Of a DNA stretch of 64,000 nt, positions 7,931 to 16,292 are shown piece after piece. Source of the stretch: Petropleomorpha daqingensis (lineage in GTDB: Bacteria > Actinomycetota > Actinomycetes > Mycobacteriales > Geodermatophilaceae); the NCBI RefSeq assembly GCF_013408985.1, contig NZ_JACBZT010000001.1, forward strand, positions 2,232,001 through 2,296,000. The letters run 5' to 3'. A program made the position numbers and the translations under genes. Every line of letters starts with the position of its first letter. Position 1 is the stretch's first letter. A model generated the notes under the pieces. The model was given only the letters and a program-made list of their open reading frames with translations, made no database searches and had not been told where the DNA came from.

Positions 7931-9421
7931 GTGTCCGTGCAGTGCACCGTCGTCGTGCCGACCATCGGCCGGCCGAGCCTCGACGTGCTGCTCGACGCCC
8001 TCGCGACGGCGACCGGCCCCCGCCCGGCGGAACTGCTCGTCGTCGACGACCGGCCCGCCGGAAAGCCCCTGGACGTGGCCCGCGACGGGCTGCCCCCCGT
8101 GCGCGTCGTCCGCACCGGTGGCGGCGGCCCGGCCCGCGCCCGCAACCTCGGCTGGCGCACCGCCCGCACCGAGTGGATCGCCTTCCTCGACGACGACGTC
8201 GTCCCCGACCCCGACTGGTACGAGCGGCTCGCCGAGGACCTCGACGGCCTGCCCGGTGACGTCGCCGGCAGCCAGGGCCGGGTCCACGTGCCGCTGCCGG
8301 AGGACCGCAGGCCCACCGACTGGGAGCGCGGCACCGCCGGCCTGGCCACCAGCAGCTGGATCACCGCCGACCTCGCCTACCGCCGGACCGCGCTGGCCCG
8401 CGTCGGCGGGTTCGACGAGCGCTTCCCCCGTGCCTTCCGCGAGGACTCCGATCTCGCCCTGCGCGTGATGGACACCGGCGCCCGGCTGGTCCGCGGACGG
8501 CGCCGGATCACCCACCCGGTCCGCCCGGTCGACCGCTGGATCAGCCTGCGCGTGCAGGCCGGCAACGCCGACGACGTGCTCATGCGGCGGCTGCACGGCC
8601 CGGACTGGCGCCGGCGGGCCGACGCCGCGCTCGGCCGCCGGCCCCAGCACACGGCGATCACCGCTGCGGCCGTGGCGGCGGTCGCGTTCGCCGCGGCGCG
8701 CACGCCCCGTGCCGCTGCGCTCGCCGCGGGCGCGTGGCTGGCCGGCACGGCCGAGTTCGCCTGGCGGCGGATCGCATCCGGACCCCGCACCCGCGCAGAA
8801 GTGACGACGATGGCTCTGACCAGCGCGGCGATCCCTCCGCTCGCCACCTGGCACTGGCTGAAGGGCGTCGTGCAGCACCGCGGCGTGCAGACGTGGCGCG
8901 GTCTGCCCGACCTGGTCCTCTTCGACCGCGACGGCACGCTGGTCCACGACTTCCCGTACAACGGCGACCCCGACTGGGTGCGGCCGGTCGACGGCGCCCG
9001 CGAGGCGCTGGACCGGCTGCGGGCCCGCGGTGTGCGGGTCGGCGTCGTCAGCAACCAGTCCGGCGTCGCGCGCAGGCTGATCACGACCGAGCAGGTCGAG
9101 GCCTGCAACGCCCGGCTCGCCGAGCTGCTCGGCCCGTTCGACGTCATCAGGTACTGCCCGCACGGTCCGGACGACGGCTGCGCCTGCCGCAAGCCGGCCC
9201 CCGGCATGGTCAAGGACGCCTGCGCGGAGCTCGGCGTCGACCCGGCGCGGTGCGTGGTGATCGGTGACATCGGGGCGGACGTGGACGCCGCCTCCGCGGC
9301 CGGAGCGGTCGGCATCCTCGTGCCGACGCCGGTCACCAGGAAGTCGGAGGTCGCCGCGGCGACCCGTTCGGTCAAGACACTGGCCGTCGGCATCGAGAAC
9401 GTGCTGACGGGCAGGTGGTAG
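7931..9421 (+). CDS. GT2 glycosyltransferase fused to GmhB-like HAD-IIIA heptose phosphatase
   Basis: The 496-residue protein joins two enzymes. Residues about 1-230 are a GT-A family 2 glycosyltransferase, with a LLVVDD start of the nucleotide site, a GPARARN motif and the metal-binding FLDDDVVPD. Hydrophobic segments at about 235-310 may touch the membrane. Residues about 330-496 are a HAD phosphatase of the D,D-heptose 1,7-bisphosphate type. They carry DRDGTL, SNQSG, the GmhB zinc loop pattern CPH...CAC and the Asp-rich GDIGADVDAA. The start is GTG 7931 after a G-rich Shine-Dalgarno. It heads a seven-gene overlapping operon that also encodes GmhA and HldE. Confidence 0.88.
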   Translation: MSVQCTVVVPTIGRPSLDVLLDALATATGPRPAELLVVDDRPAGKPLDVARDGLPPVRVVRTGGGGPARARNLGWRTARTEWIAFLDDDVVPDPDWYERLAEDLDGLPGDVAGSQGRVHVPLPEDRRPTDWERGTAGLATSSWITADLAYRRTALARVGGFDERFPRAFREDSDLALRVMDTGARLVRGRRRITHPVRPVDRWISLRVQAGNADDVLMRRLHGPDWRRRADAALGRRPQHTAITAAAVAAVAFAAARTPRAAALAAGAWLAGTAEFAWRRIASGPRTRAEVTTMALTSAAIPPLATWHWLKGVVQHRGVQTWRGLPDLVLFDRDGTLVHDFPYNGDPDWVRPVDGAREALDRLRARGVRVGVVSNQSGVARRLITTEQVEACNARLAELLGPFDVIRYCPHGPDDGCACRKPAPGMVKDACAELGVDPARCVVIGDIGADVDAASAAGAVGILVPTPVTRKSEVAAATRSVKTLAVGIENVLTGRW

Positions 9422-10422
9422 TGGTTCGAACAGCCCTCATCGCCCGACTCGACAACGCAGGTGACGTGCTCCTCCAGGGACCCCTGGTGCGGGCGGTCGC
9501 GGCCGGCGCCGAGCGCGTGGTGTTCCTGGCCGGTCCCGCCGGGGCCGCGGCGGCCGAGCTGCTGCCCGGCGTCGACGAGGTCTGGACCTGGGCGTGCCCC
9601 TGGATCCTCGGTGACCCGCCGCCGGTCGACACGGCCGACCTCGCGCGGCTGACCGAGCGGGTCCGCGCGCTGTCGCCCGACGTCGCCGTCGTCGCCACGT
9701 CGTTCCACCAGTCGCCGCTGCCGCTCGCGCTCCTGCTGCGCACGGCCGGCGTTCCGCGGATCGCCGCGATCGGCGTCGACTACCCCGGCTCGCTGCTCGA
9801 CGTCCGGCACACCGTGGACGACGACCTCCCCGAGCCCGAACGGGCGCTGTCGCTGGCCCGCGCGGCCGGCTTCGACCTCCCTCCCGGGGACGACGGGCGG
9901 TTGGCGGTGCGCCGGCCCCTGCCCCCGGTCGCGCACGAGCCCGGCTCCGTCGTGCTGCACCCCGGCGCCTCGGTGCCCGCGCGCGCGTGGCCGGCCGCGC
10001 ACTGCGCCGAGGCGGTCGAGGCCCTCGCCGACGCGGGGCACCGGGTGCTCGTCACCGGCGGTCCGGCCGAGCGCGAGCTGACGGCGTTCGTCGCCGGCCG
10101 GCGTGGCGTCGATCTCGGCGGGTCGGCGTCCTTCGCCGAGATGGCCGCGCTGCTCGACGGCGCCGCCGCCGTCGTGGTCGGCAACACCGGCCCGGCGCAC
10201 CTGGCCGCCGCGGTCGGCACCCCCGTCGTGTCGCTGTTCTCCCCGGTCGTCCCGGCCGAGCGGTGGGCGCCCTACGGCGTCCCCACCGTCCTGCTGGGCG
10301 ACCAGCGCGCGCCGTGCGCCGGAACCCGGGCCCGCGAGTGCCCGGTGCCCGGCCACCCCTGCCTGTCGTCGGTGAGCCCGGCCGACGTGGTCGCTGCCGT
10401 CGAGAAACTGGTGAGCACGTGA
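9415..10422 (+). CDS. GT9 heptosyltransferase-like glycosyltransferase
   Basis: The 335-residue protein is a GT-B fold family 9 enzyme. It has a glycine-bearing N-terminal loop (ARLDNAGDVLLQGP), VVLHPGASVPARAWP at the domain junction, VTGGPAE and the C-terminal donor site VGNTGPAHLAAAVGTPVVSLF. Family 9 members transfer heptose from ADP-heptose to LPS core or related acceptors; here the acceptor is unknown. It overlaps the upstream gene by 7 bp from GTG 9415, with GTG 9421 an alternative. It overlaps the next gene by 4 bp, so translation is probably coupled. Confidence 0.85.
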   Translation: MVVVRTALIARLDNAGDVLLQGPLVRAVAAGAERVVFLAGPAGAAAAELLPGVDEVWTWACPWILGDPPPVDTADLARLTERVRALSPDVAVVATSFHQSPLPLALLLRTAGVPRIAAIGVDYPGSLLDVRHTVDDDLPEPERALSLARAAGFDLPPGDDGRLAVRRPLPPVAHEPGSVVLHPGASVPARAWPAAHCAEAVEALADAGHRVLVTGGPAERELTAFVAGRRGVDLGGSASFAEMAALLDGAAAVVVGNTGPAHLAAAVGTPVVSLFSPVVPAERWAPYGVPTVLLGDQRAPCAGTRARECPVPGHPCLSSVSPADVVAAVEKLVST

Positions 10423-11384
10423 AGGTCCTGCTCTGGCACGTGCACGGCTCGTGGACGACGGCCTTCGTCGAGGGCGGCCACGAGTACCTGATCCCGGTCA
10501 CTCCCGATCGCGGTCCCGACGGCCTCGGCCGCGCCCGCACGTGGAACTGGCCGTCGTCCGCCCGCGAGGTGACGCCGGCGCAGCTGCGCGACGAGGACGT
10601 CGACGTCGTCGTCCTCCAGCGGCTGCGCGACCTCGAGCTGGTCCGCGAGTGGGTCGGCCGCGAACCCGGCCGCGACCTGCCCGCCGTCTTCCTCGAGCAC
10701 AACGCGCCCGACGGCGGCGTGCCGAACACGCGGCACCCGCTGGCCGACCGCGACGACATCCCGGTCGCGCACGTCACCCACTTCAACCGGACCTTCTACG
10801 ACAACGGCCGGGCACCGACGACGGTGATCGAGCACGGCATCGTCGACCCGGGGGAGCGCTACAGCGGCGAGCTGGCCCGGGCGGGCGTCGTCGTCAACGA
10901 GCCGGTCCGCCGCGGCCGCCACGTCGGCGCCGACCTGCTGTCGTCGTTCGCCGACGCCGCGCCGCTCGACGTCTTCGGGATGGGCCTGACCGGGCTGCAC
11001 GAGGCGTACGGCCTCGACCCCGAGCGGGTCGCGCTGCACGAGGACCCGCCGCAGGCCGCGATGCACGCCGAGCTCGCCCGCCGCCGGGTCTACGTGCACC
11101 CGATCCGCTGGACCTCCCTCGGGCTCTCGCTGCTCGAGGCGATGCACCTCGGGATGCCGGTGGTCGCGCTGGCCACCACCGAGGCCGTCGAGGCGGTGCC
11201 GGCGGACGCCGGCGTGCTCTCGACCGATCCGGAGCGGCTGGCGACGGCGCTGGCGCACTTCCTGCACGACGAGGACGCCGCCCGGCTGGCCGGCAAGGCG
11301 GCCCGCGCCGCCGCGCTGGAGCGGTACGGGCTTGCCCGGTTCCTCCGCGATTGGGATGCCCTTCTGGAGGAGGTGACGCGGTGA
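10419..11384 (+). CDS. GT-B glycosyltransferase
   Basis: The 321-residue protein has a C-terminal Rossmann half typical of GT4-like transferases. It shows VYVHPIRWTSLGLSLLEAMHLGMPVVA, in which an acidic residue contacts the donor sugar, followed by a terminal helix. The N-terminal half is less typical and has an FLEHNAPDGG segment. The start is GTG 10419, giving a GTGA overlap with the upstream gene. The donor sugar is not readable, but the operon makes activated heptose. Confidence 0.78.
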   Translation: MKVLLWHVHGSWTTAFVEGGHEYLIPVTPDRGPDGLGRARTWNWPSSAREVTPAQLRDEDVDVVVLQRLRDLELVREWVGREPGRDLPAVFLEHNAPDGGVPNTRHPLADRDDIPVAHVTHFNRTFYDNGRAPTTVIEHGIVDPGERYSGELARAGVVVNEPVRRGRHVGADLLSSFADAAPLDVFGMGLTGLHEAYGLDPERVALHEDPPQAAMHAELARRRVYVHPIRWTSLGLSLLEAMHLGMPVVALATTEAVEAVPADAGVLSTDPERLATALAHFLHDEDAARLAGKAARAAALERYGLARFLRDWDALLEEVTR

Positions 11385-12583
11385 AGATCGACCTGGTCTC
11401 CGAGCACGCGAGCCCGCTGGCCGCGATCGGCGGCGTGGACGCCGGCGGTCAGAACGTGCACGTCGCGGCGCTCGCCGCCGGCCTGGCCAGGCGCGGGCAC
11501 GACGTCACGGTGTTCACCCGCCGGGACGACGAGGCGTTGCCCGAGCGCGTCGTGACGCAGGACGGCTGCAACGTGGTGCACGTGCCGGCCGGCCCGCCCG
11601 CGGTGCTGCCCAAGGACGAGCTGCTGCGGCACATGCCGGAGTTCGCGTCGTTCCTGCGCCGCACGTGGGCCGAGCACCCGCCGGACCTGGTGCACGCGCA
11701 CTTCTGGATGAGCGGGCTCGCCTCGGTCGCCGCCGCCGGGCAGATCCCCGTGCTGCAGACGTTCCACGCACTCGGTTCGGTCAAGCGCCGGCACCAGGGC
11801 CCCGCCGACCCCTCGCCGCCGCAGCGGATCGACCTGGAGCGCTCGCTGTGCCGCACCGTGGCGCACGTCGTGGCGACCTGCTCCGACGAGGTGTTCGAGC
11901 TGCGCCGGCTGGGCCTGACCCGCGACCGCGCCTCGATCGTGCCGTGCGGCGTGGACACGTCGGTGTTCACACCTCGCGGGCCGGTGGCCGCACGGTCCGA
12001 TCGGCCGCGGCTGCTCGTGCTCGGCCGGCTGGTCGAGCGCAAGGGGCACGAGGACGCCGTCCGGGCGCTGACCCGGATCCCCGAGGCGGAGCTGGTCGTC
12101 GTCGGCGGCCCGCCGACCGCCGAGCTGGACGACGACCCGTTCGTCGGCCGGCTGCGGGCGGTCGCCGCCGAGCTCGGCGTCGCCGACCGGCTGGTGTTCA
12201 CCGGGTCGGTCCCGCGCAGCGACGTGCCCGCCTGGATCCGCTCGGCCGACGTCGTCCTGGCCGTCCCCTGGTACGAGCCGTTCGGCATCACCCCGCTCGA
12301 GGCGATGGCCTGCGGCCGGCCGGTCGTGGCCACCGCGGTCGGCGGCCTGGTCGACAGCGTCGCCGAGGGGGTGACCGGCGACCTCGTCCCGGCACGCGAC
12401 CCGCAGCGGCTGGGCGAGGTGGTCGCGGCGCTGCTCGCCGACGACGGCCGCCGCGCCGCGTACGGCGCGGCCGGCGGAAAGCGGGCGCAGGCCCGCTACC
12501 GCTGGAGCCGGGTGGTCGCCGACACCGAGGCCGTCTACCGGCAGGTGCTGGCCGCGCCGCGGCTGGCGGAGGTGGCCCGGTGA
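11381..12583 (+). CDS. GT4 family glycosyltransferase
   Basis: The 400-residue protein is a retaining GT-B enzyme. The N-terminal GGVDAGGQNVHVAALA loop resembles MshA and sucrose-phosphate-synthase-like GT4 members. LVLGRLVERKGHEDAVRAL opens the C-terminal domain, and the E-x7-E motif is seen in EPFGITPLEAMACG. GGAGGAGG precedes GTG 11381, which overlaps the previous stop by 4 bp. It probably adds a sugar to the glycan built by this operon; donor and acceptor are unknown. Confidence 0.88.
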   Translation: MKIDLVSEHASPLAAIGGVDAGGQNVHVAALAAGLARRGHDVTVFTRRDDEALPERVVTQDGCNVVHVPAGPPAVLPKDELLRHMPEFASFLRRTWAEHPPDLVHAHFWMSGLASVAAAGQIPVLQTFHALGSVKRRHQGPADPSPPQRIDLERSLCRTVAHVVATCSDEVFELRRLGLTRDRASIVPCGVDTSVFTPRGPVAARSDRPRLLVLGRLVERKGHEDAVRALTRIPEAELVVVGGPPTAELDDDPFVGRLRAVAAELGVADRLVFTGSVPRSDVPAWIRSADVVLAVPWYEPFGITPLEAMACGRPVVATAVGGLVDSVAEGVTGDLVPARDPQRLGEVVAALLADDGRRAAYGAAGGKRAQARYRWSRVVADTEAVYRQVLAAPRLAEVAR

Positions 12584-13260
12584 GCGCGGCACCCCACTCG
12601 TTCTTCGAGAACACCGCCGCCGAGGTGCCCTCGCCCGACGCGTGCACCCACCTCACCGGGGCCGATCACCTGGCCTCGCTGTCGGCGGCGCTGCGGTCGC
12701 TGGACGCGCAGCTCGACGTGGTCGACCGGTGGGGCCGGCTGCTCGCCGACGTGCTCTGCGGTGAGGGGCGCGGGCGGCTGCTCGCGGCCGGCAACGGCGG
12801 CAGTGCGGCGCAGGCGCAGCACCTGACCGCGGAGCTGGTCGGCCGCTACCGCGCCGACCGGCCGCCCTTCTCGGCGATCTGCCTGACCGCCGAGACGTCG
12901 TCGCTGACCGCGATCGCCAACGACTACCCGGCCGACGAGCTGTTCGCCCGGCAGGTCGAGGCGCACGGGCGGGCCGGCGACCTGCTGGTGCTGATGTCCA
13001 CCTCCGGCCGTTCGCCGAACGCGGTCGCCGCCGCCCGCCGGGCACGGGAGTGCGGGATCACCGTGCTCGCGATGACCGGCCCGGCGCCGAACCCGTTGGC
13101 CGCCGCGGCCGACGAGGCGATCTGCGTCGACTCCCCGTGGACGGCGAGCGTGCAGGAGTGCCACCTGGTCGCGCTGCACCTGGTCTGCGCCGCCTTCGAC
13201 GCGGCCGTGCTCGCCGAGCCGGCCCGGGTGCCGGTGTCCCGGCTGGGGGTGGCGCGGTGA
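12580..13260 (+). CDS. gmhA: Sedoheptulose-7-phosphate isomerase (phosphoheptose isomerase)
   Basis: The 226-residue protein is a SIS-domain isomerase with the GmhA signature GNGGSAAQAQHLTAEL, the phosphate loop STSGRSPNA and the metal/catalytic VQECHLVALH near the end. GmhA converts sedoheptulose 7-phosphate to D,D-heptose 7-phosphate, the first step of ADP-heptose synthesis. It has about 30 extra N-terminal residues compared with the E. coli enzyme. GTG 12580 overlaps the upstream stop. It directly precedes hldE, the next enzyme of the pathway. Confidence 0.9.
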   Translation: MSAAPHSFFENTAAEVPSPDACTHLTGADHLASLSAALRSLDAQLDVVDRWGRLLADVLCGEGRGRLLAAGNGGSAAQAQHLTAELVGRYRADRPPFSAICLTAETSSLTAIANDYPADELFARQVEAHGRAGDLLVLMSTSGRSPNAVAAARRARECGITVLAMTGPAPNPLAAAADEAICVDSPWTASVQECHLVALHLVCAAFDAAVLAEPARVPVSRLGVAR

Positions 13261-14651
13261 GGCCGTTGGTGGTGGTCGGCGACGCGCTGCTCGACGTCGA
13301 CCTGGTAGGGACGGCGTCGCGGCTGACCCCGGACGCGCCGGTGCCGGTCGTCGAGGACGTCGAACGCCGCGAGCGGCCCGGCGGCGCGGCGCTGGCCGCG
13401 GTGATCGCCGCGGTGATCGCCGCTCTGTCTCCTTCGGGACGCCCCAGGCGCGAGGTCGTGCTGGTCGCGCCGATCGACACCGACGAGGGCGCGTCGCGAC
13501 TTCGGGCGCTGCTCGACGGCCGGGTGCGGCTGGTGGCGATCCCCTCGTCCGGCGGCACCGCGGTCAAGCAGCGGGTGCGGGTGGGCGACCACTCCGTCGT
13601 CCGGCTGGACACCGGTTCCCCGGTCGCGACGGTCGGTGCGCTGCCGGCCGAGGCTGCCGAGGTGATCCGGACGGCGGGTGCGGTGCTCGTGGCCGACTAC
13701 GGCCGGGGGACGACGGCGGCGCCCGACGTGCGGGCGGCCCTGGCCGCTGCCGGTGGGCCGGTCGTCTGGGATCCGCACCCGCGCGGCGCCGACCCGGTGC
13801 CCAACGCCCGGCTCGTGACCCCGAACGGCGCGGAGGCCGCTCGGGTCGCCGCCGCGGCGGGGTGCCCGGCCGACGGCGACGGACTGGCCGCGGTCGGGGT
13901 CCGAGCGGAGGCGCTGATCCGGTCCTGGGGCGTCGCCGCGGTCGCGGTGACGCTGGGCTCGAGGGGTGCGCTGCTGTCCTACGGCGAGGGCGCGCCGATG
14001 GTGGTGCCGGCCGTGCCGGTGACCGGGGGAGACCCGTGCGGCGCGGGCGACTCGTTCGCCGCCGCGGCCGCGCTGGCGCTGGCCGACGGCGCGGTGACCG
14101 GCGAGGCGGTGGCCGCCGCGGTGGCCGCGGCGTCGGCGTTCGTCGCGCGCGGCGGGGCCTCGGCCTGGGACGCCGCGGTCGACGAGCCGAACGTCGTCGC
14201 CGACTCGTCGGTGGACGCGCTGCTCGCGCGGGTGCGGGCGGCCGGCGGCACCGTCGTCGCCACCGGAGGCTGCTTCGACCTGCTGCACCCGGGACACGTC
14301 GCCACGCTGCGGGCCGCCCGCGGGCTCGGCGACTGCCTGGTCGTCTGCATCAACTCCGACGACTCGGTGCGCCGGCTCAAGGGGCCGTCGCGGCCGCTGG
14401 TCACCGCGACCGACCGGGCGCGGGTGCTCGAGGCGCTGGAGTTCGTCGAGGCGGTCGTCGTCTTCGAGGAGGACACCCCGGCCGCGGTGCTGGACCGGCT
14501 GCGCCCCGACGTCTGGGCCAAGGGCGGCGACTACGCCGGCGCCGACCTGCCCGAGGCGGCGGTGCTGCGGCGCTGGGGTGGGCAGGCCGTCGTCCTGCCC
14601 TACCTGGACGGGCACTCGACGACCGCGCTGGTCGAGCGCTCCCGCGTGTGA
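13257..14651 (+). CDS. hldE: Bifunctional heptose-7-phosphate kinase / heptose-1-phosphate adenylyltransferase
   Basis: The 464-residue protein has both HldE domains. Residues about 1-310 are a ribokinase-like kinase with GDALLDVD, VADYGRGT, TPNGAEA and the catalytic GAGDSFAAA. Residues about 330-464 are a nucleotidyltransferase with GCFDLLHPGHVATL (the GxFDxxHxGH motif) and the KGGDY loop. HldE phosphorylates heptose 7-phosphate and, after GmhB action, adenylylates heptose 1-phosphate. GmhB activity is encoded by the first gene of the same operon. The start is GTG 13257 with a GTGA overlap. Confidence 0.92.
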   Translation: MRPLVVVGDALLDVDLVGTASRLTPDAPVPVVEDVERRERPGGAALAAVIAAVIAALSPSGRPRREVVLVAPIDTDEGASRLRALLDGRVRLVAIPSSGGTAVKQRVRVGDHSVVRLDTGSPVATVGALPAEAAEVIRTAGAVLVADYGRGTTAAPDVRAALAAAGGPVVWDPHPRGADPVPNARLVTPNGAEAARVAAAAGCPADGDGLAAVGVRAEALIRSWGVAAVAVTLGSRGALLSYGEGAPMVVPAVPVTGGDPCGAGDSFAAAAALALADGAVTGEAVAAAVAAASAFVARGGASAWDAAVDEPNVVADSSVDALLARVRAAGGTVVATGGCFDLLHPGHVATLRAARGLGDCLVVCINSDDSVRRLKGPSRPLVTATDRARVLEALEFVEAVVVFEEDTPAAVLDRLRPDVWAKGGDYAGADLPEAAVLRRWGGQAVVLPYLDGHSTTALVERSRV

Positions 14652-15571
14652 AGACCGCCGTCGTCCTGCGCCCCCTCGGGCTGGGGGACCTGCTCACCGG
14701 GGTGCCGGCTCTGCGCGCGATCCGCGCGGCGGTGCCCGACCACCACCTGATCCTGGCGACGACGCCGGCGCTCGAGCCGCTCGCCGCGCTGATCGACGCC
14801 GTCGACGAGGTGCTGCCCGCCGGCGAGCTGGAACCGCTCGACTGGGACCGGCCGCCGCCCGAGCTCGCGGTGGACCTGCACGGCAAGGGCCCGGCCTCGC
14901 ACGTCATCGTCGACCAGCTGCACCCCGAGCGGCTGCTCACGTTCGCCGGCCCCGGCTACCCCGGCCCGGTCTGGCGGCCCGACGAGCACGAGGTCCGCCG
15001 CTGGTGCCGGCTGGTCGCCGAGGGGCTCGGCGTGCCGGCCGACCCCGACGCCCTCGACCTCGCGATCCCGGCCGTGCCCCCGCCGGTGCGCGACGCGGCG
15101 GTCGTGCACCCCGGCGCGGCGTACCCGGGCCGGCGGTGGCCGCCCTCGCGGTTCGCCGCGGTCGCCCGGCACCTCGCCGACGCCGGGCACGACGTGCGGA
15201 TCACCGGCGGGCCGGCCGAGGAGCCGCTCGCCCGCGCCGTGGCGTCGCAGGCGGGGCTGGGGGAGGACGCCGTCCTGGCGGGGCGCACGACGTCCCTCGA
15301 GCTCGCCGCCGTCGTCGCTGCCGCCCGCGTGGTGGTGTGCGGCGACACCGGCGTCGCGCACCTGGCGACGGCGTACCGGCGGCCGTCGGTCGTGCTGTTC
15401 GGGCCGGTGTCGCCGGCGCTGTGGGGACCGCCGTCCCGACCGCAGCACGTGGTCCTCTGGCACGGCGACGGCACCGGCGACCCCTGGGGGCTGGAACTGG
15501 ACCCGGCGCTGGCGAAGGTTGCCGTCGACGAGGTGACCGACGCCCTCGATGTGCTCCTGCGCCCGCGCTAG
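14648..15571 (+). CDS. GT9 heptosyltransferase-like glycosyltransferase (second)
   Basis: The 307-residue protein is a second family 9 enzyme. It has RPLGLGDLLTGVPALRAI at the N-terminus, VVHPGAAYPGRRWPPSRFA at the linker, ITGGPAEEPLA and the donor motif CGDTGVAHLATAYRRPSVVLFGP. It resembles ADP-heptose:LPS heptosyltransferases but is diverged from the copy at 9415. It is the last gene of the overlapping operon and ends at a strong hairpin that begins on its stop codon. Confidence 0.87.
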   Translation: MKTAVVLRPLGLGDLLTGVPALRAIRAAVPDHHLILATTPALEPLAALIDAVDEVLPAGELEPLDWDRPPPELAVDLHGKGPASHVIVDQLHPERLLTFAGPGYPGPVWRPDEHEVRRWCRLVAEGLGVPADPDALDLAIPAVPPPVRDAAVVHPGAAYPGRRWPPSRFAAVARHLADAGHDVRITGGPAEEPLARAVASQAGLGEDAVLAGRTTSLELAAVVAAARVVVCGDTGVAHLATAYRRPSVVLFGPVSPALWGPPSRPQHVVLWHGDGTGDPWGLELDPALAKVAVDEVTDALDVLLRPR

Positions 15572-15601
15572 TGCTCTGCCCCGTCCGGCGGGGCAGAGCA
15601 C
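15571..15601 (+). terminator. Terminator of the heptose operon
   Basis: Arms 15571-15582 and 15590-15601 form a perfect 12-bp stem that can extend by one or two pairs into the loop. The stem starts on the last base of the operon's final stop codon. Its outer half, GTGCTCTGCCC, recurs in another terminator near 57.3 kb. Confidence 0.85.
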
Positions 15602-15621
15602 CAGGACCTGCGGGGCAGGGA

Positions 15622-16203
15622 TCAGGCGGCGGCGCCGGACTCGGTCTCGGCGCGCAGCGGCGCCAGCGCGGACGCCCACTCCACGACCTGGTCGAGCGTC
15701 TGCTCGAGGAACTGCACCTGGTGGCTGCCCGGCGTGAACTCGGTGAAGTTCTCGAAGTCGGTGAACATGCTCAGGTAGACGCCGGCCCGCACGGTCGCCA
15801 CCCGGAGCTCGGCGAGCACCAGCCGCAGCTGCTCGACCGCGCGGCTGCCGCCCGCGGCGCCGTAGCCCACGAAGCCCGCCGCCTTGTTCGCCCACTCGGT
15901 GTTGAGGAAGTCGATCGCGTTCTTCAGCGACCCGGGGATGCCGTGGTTGTACTCGGGCGTGACGAAGACGAACCCGTCGAAACGGGCCACGGCCTCGCTC
16001 CACGCGTGGGTGTGCGGCCGGGTGTAGCGGCCCAGCGACGGCGGCAGCGGCTCGTCGAGCAACGGCAGGTCGAACTCCTCGATGTCGAGCAGCTCGAACT
16101 CGGCGTCCCCACGAGCGGCGGCCAGTCCGTGGACCCAGCGGGCGACGGCCTCGGCATTGCGGCCCGGGCGGGTGGTGCCGACGACGACGGCGATGCGGGG
16201 CAT
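15622..16203 (-). CDS. NADPH-dependent FMN reductase family protein
   Basis: The 193-residue protein has the flavodoxin-like fold of the FMN_red family. It begins VVVGTTRPGR (the FMN-phosphate loop) and carries the conserved TPEYNHGIPGSLKNAIDF flavin-binding stretch and a GYGAAGGSRAVEQLR segment. Members reduce FMN, quinones or azo compounds with NAD(P)H. ATG 16203 has GGAGG four bases upstream. It is divergent from a marR gene, with inverted-repeat operators between, so repression by that MarR is likely. Confidence 0.88.
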   Translation of the reverse strand: MPRIAVVVGTTRPGRNAEAVARWVHGLAAARGDAEFELLDIEEFDLPLLDEPLPPSLGRYTRPHTHAWSEAVARFDGFVFVTPEYNHGIPGSLKNAIDFLNTEWANKAAGFVGYGAAGGSRAVEQLRLVLAELRVATVRAGVYLSMFTDFENFTEFTPGSHQVQFLEQTLDQVVEWASALAPLRAETESGAAA

Positions 16204-16222
16204 GAGGGCCTCCGAGGGTTGT

Positions 16223-16275
16223 GACTTGAACCTTCAAGTCAGTACCGAAGCAGAGCTGAGTTGAAGCGTCAAGTC
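16223..16275. promoter_or_regulatory. Paired MarR operators TTGA-N4-TCAA
   Basis: Site 1 is a perfect 8-2-8 palindrome, GACTTGAA-CC-TTCAAGTC (16223-16240). Site 2, GTTGAAGCGTCAAGTC (16260-16275), keeps the TTGA-N4-TCAA core. Site 2 lies just upstream of TACGAT (16281-16286), the -10 box of the leaderless marR gene. The arrangement suggests autorepression and repression of the divergent FMN reductase. Confidence 0.75.
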
Positions 16276-16292
16276 ATCGGTACGATGAGCCC

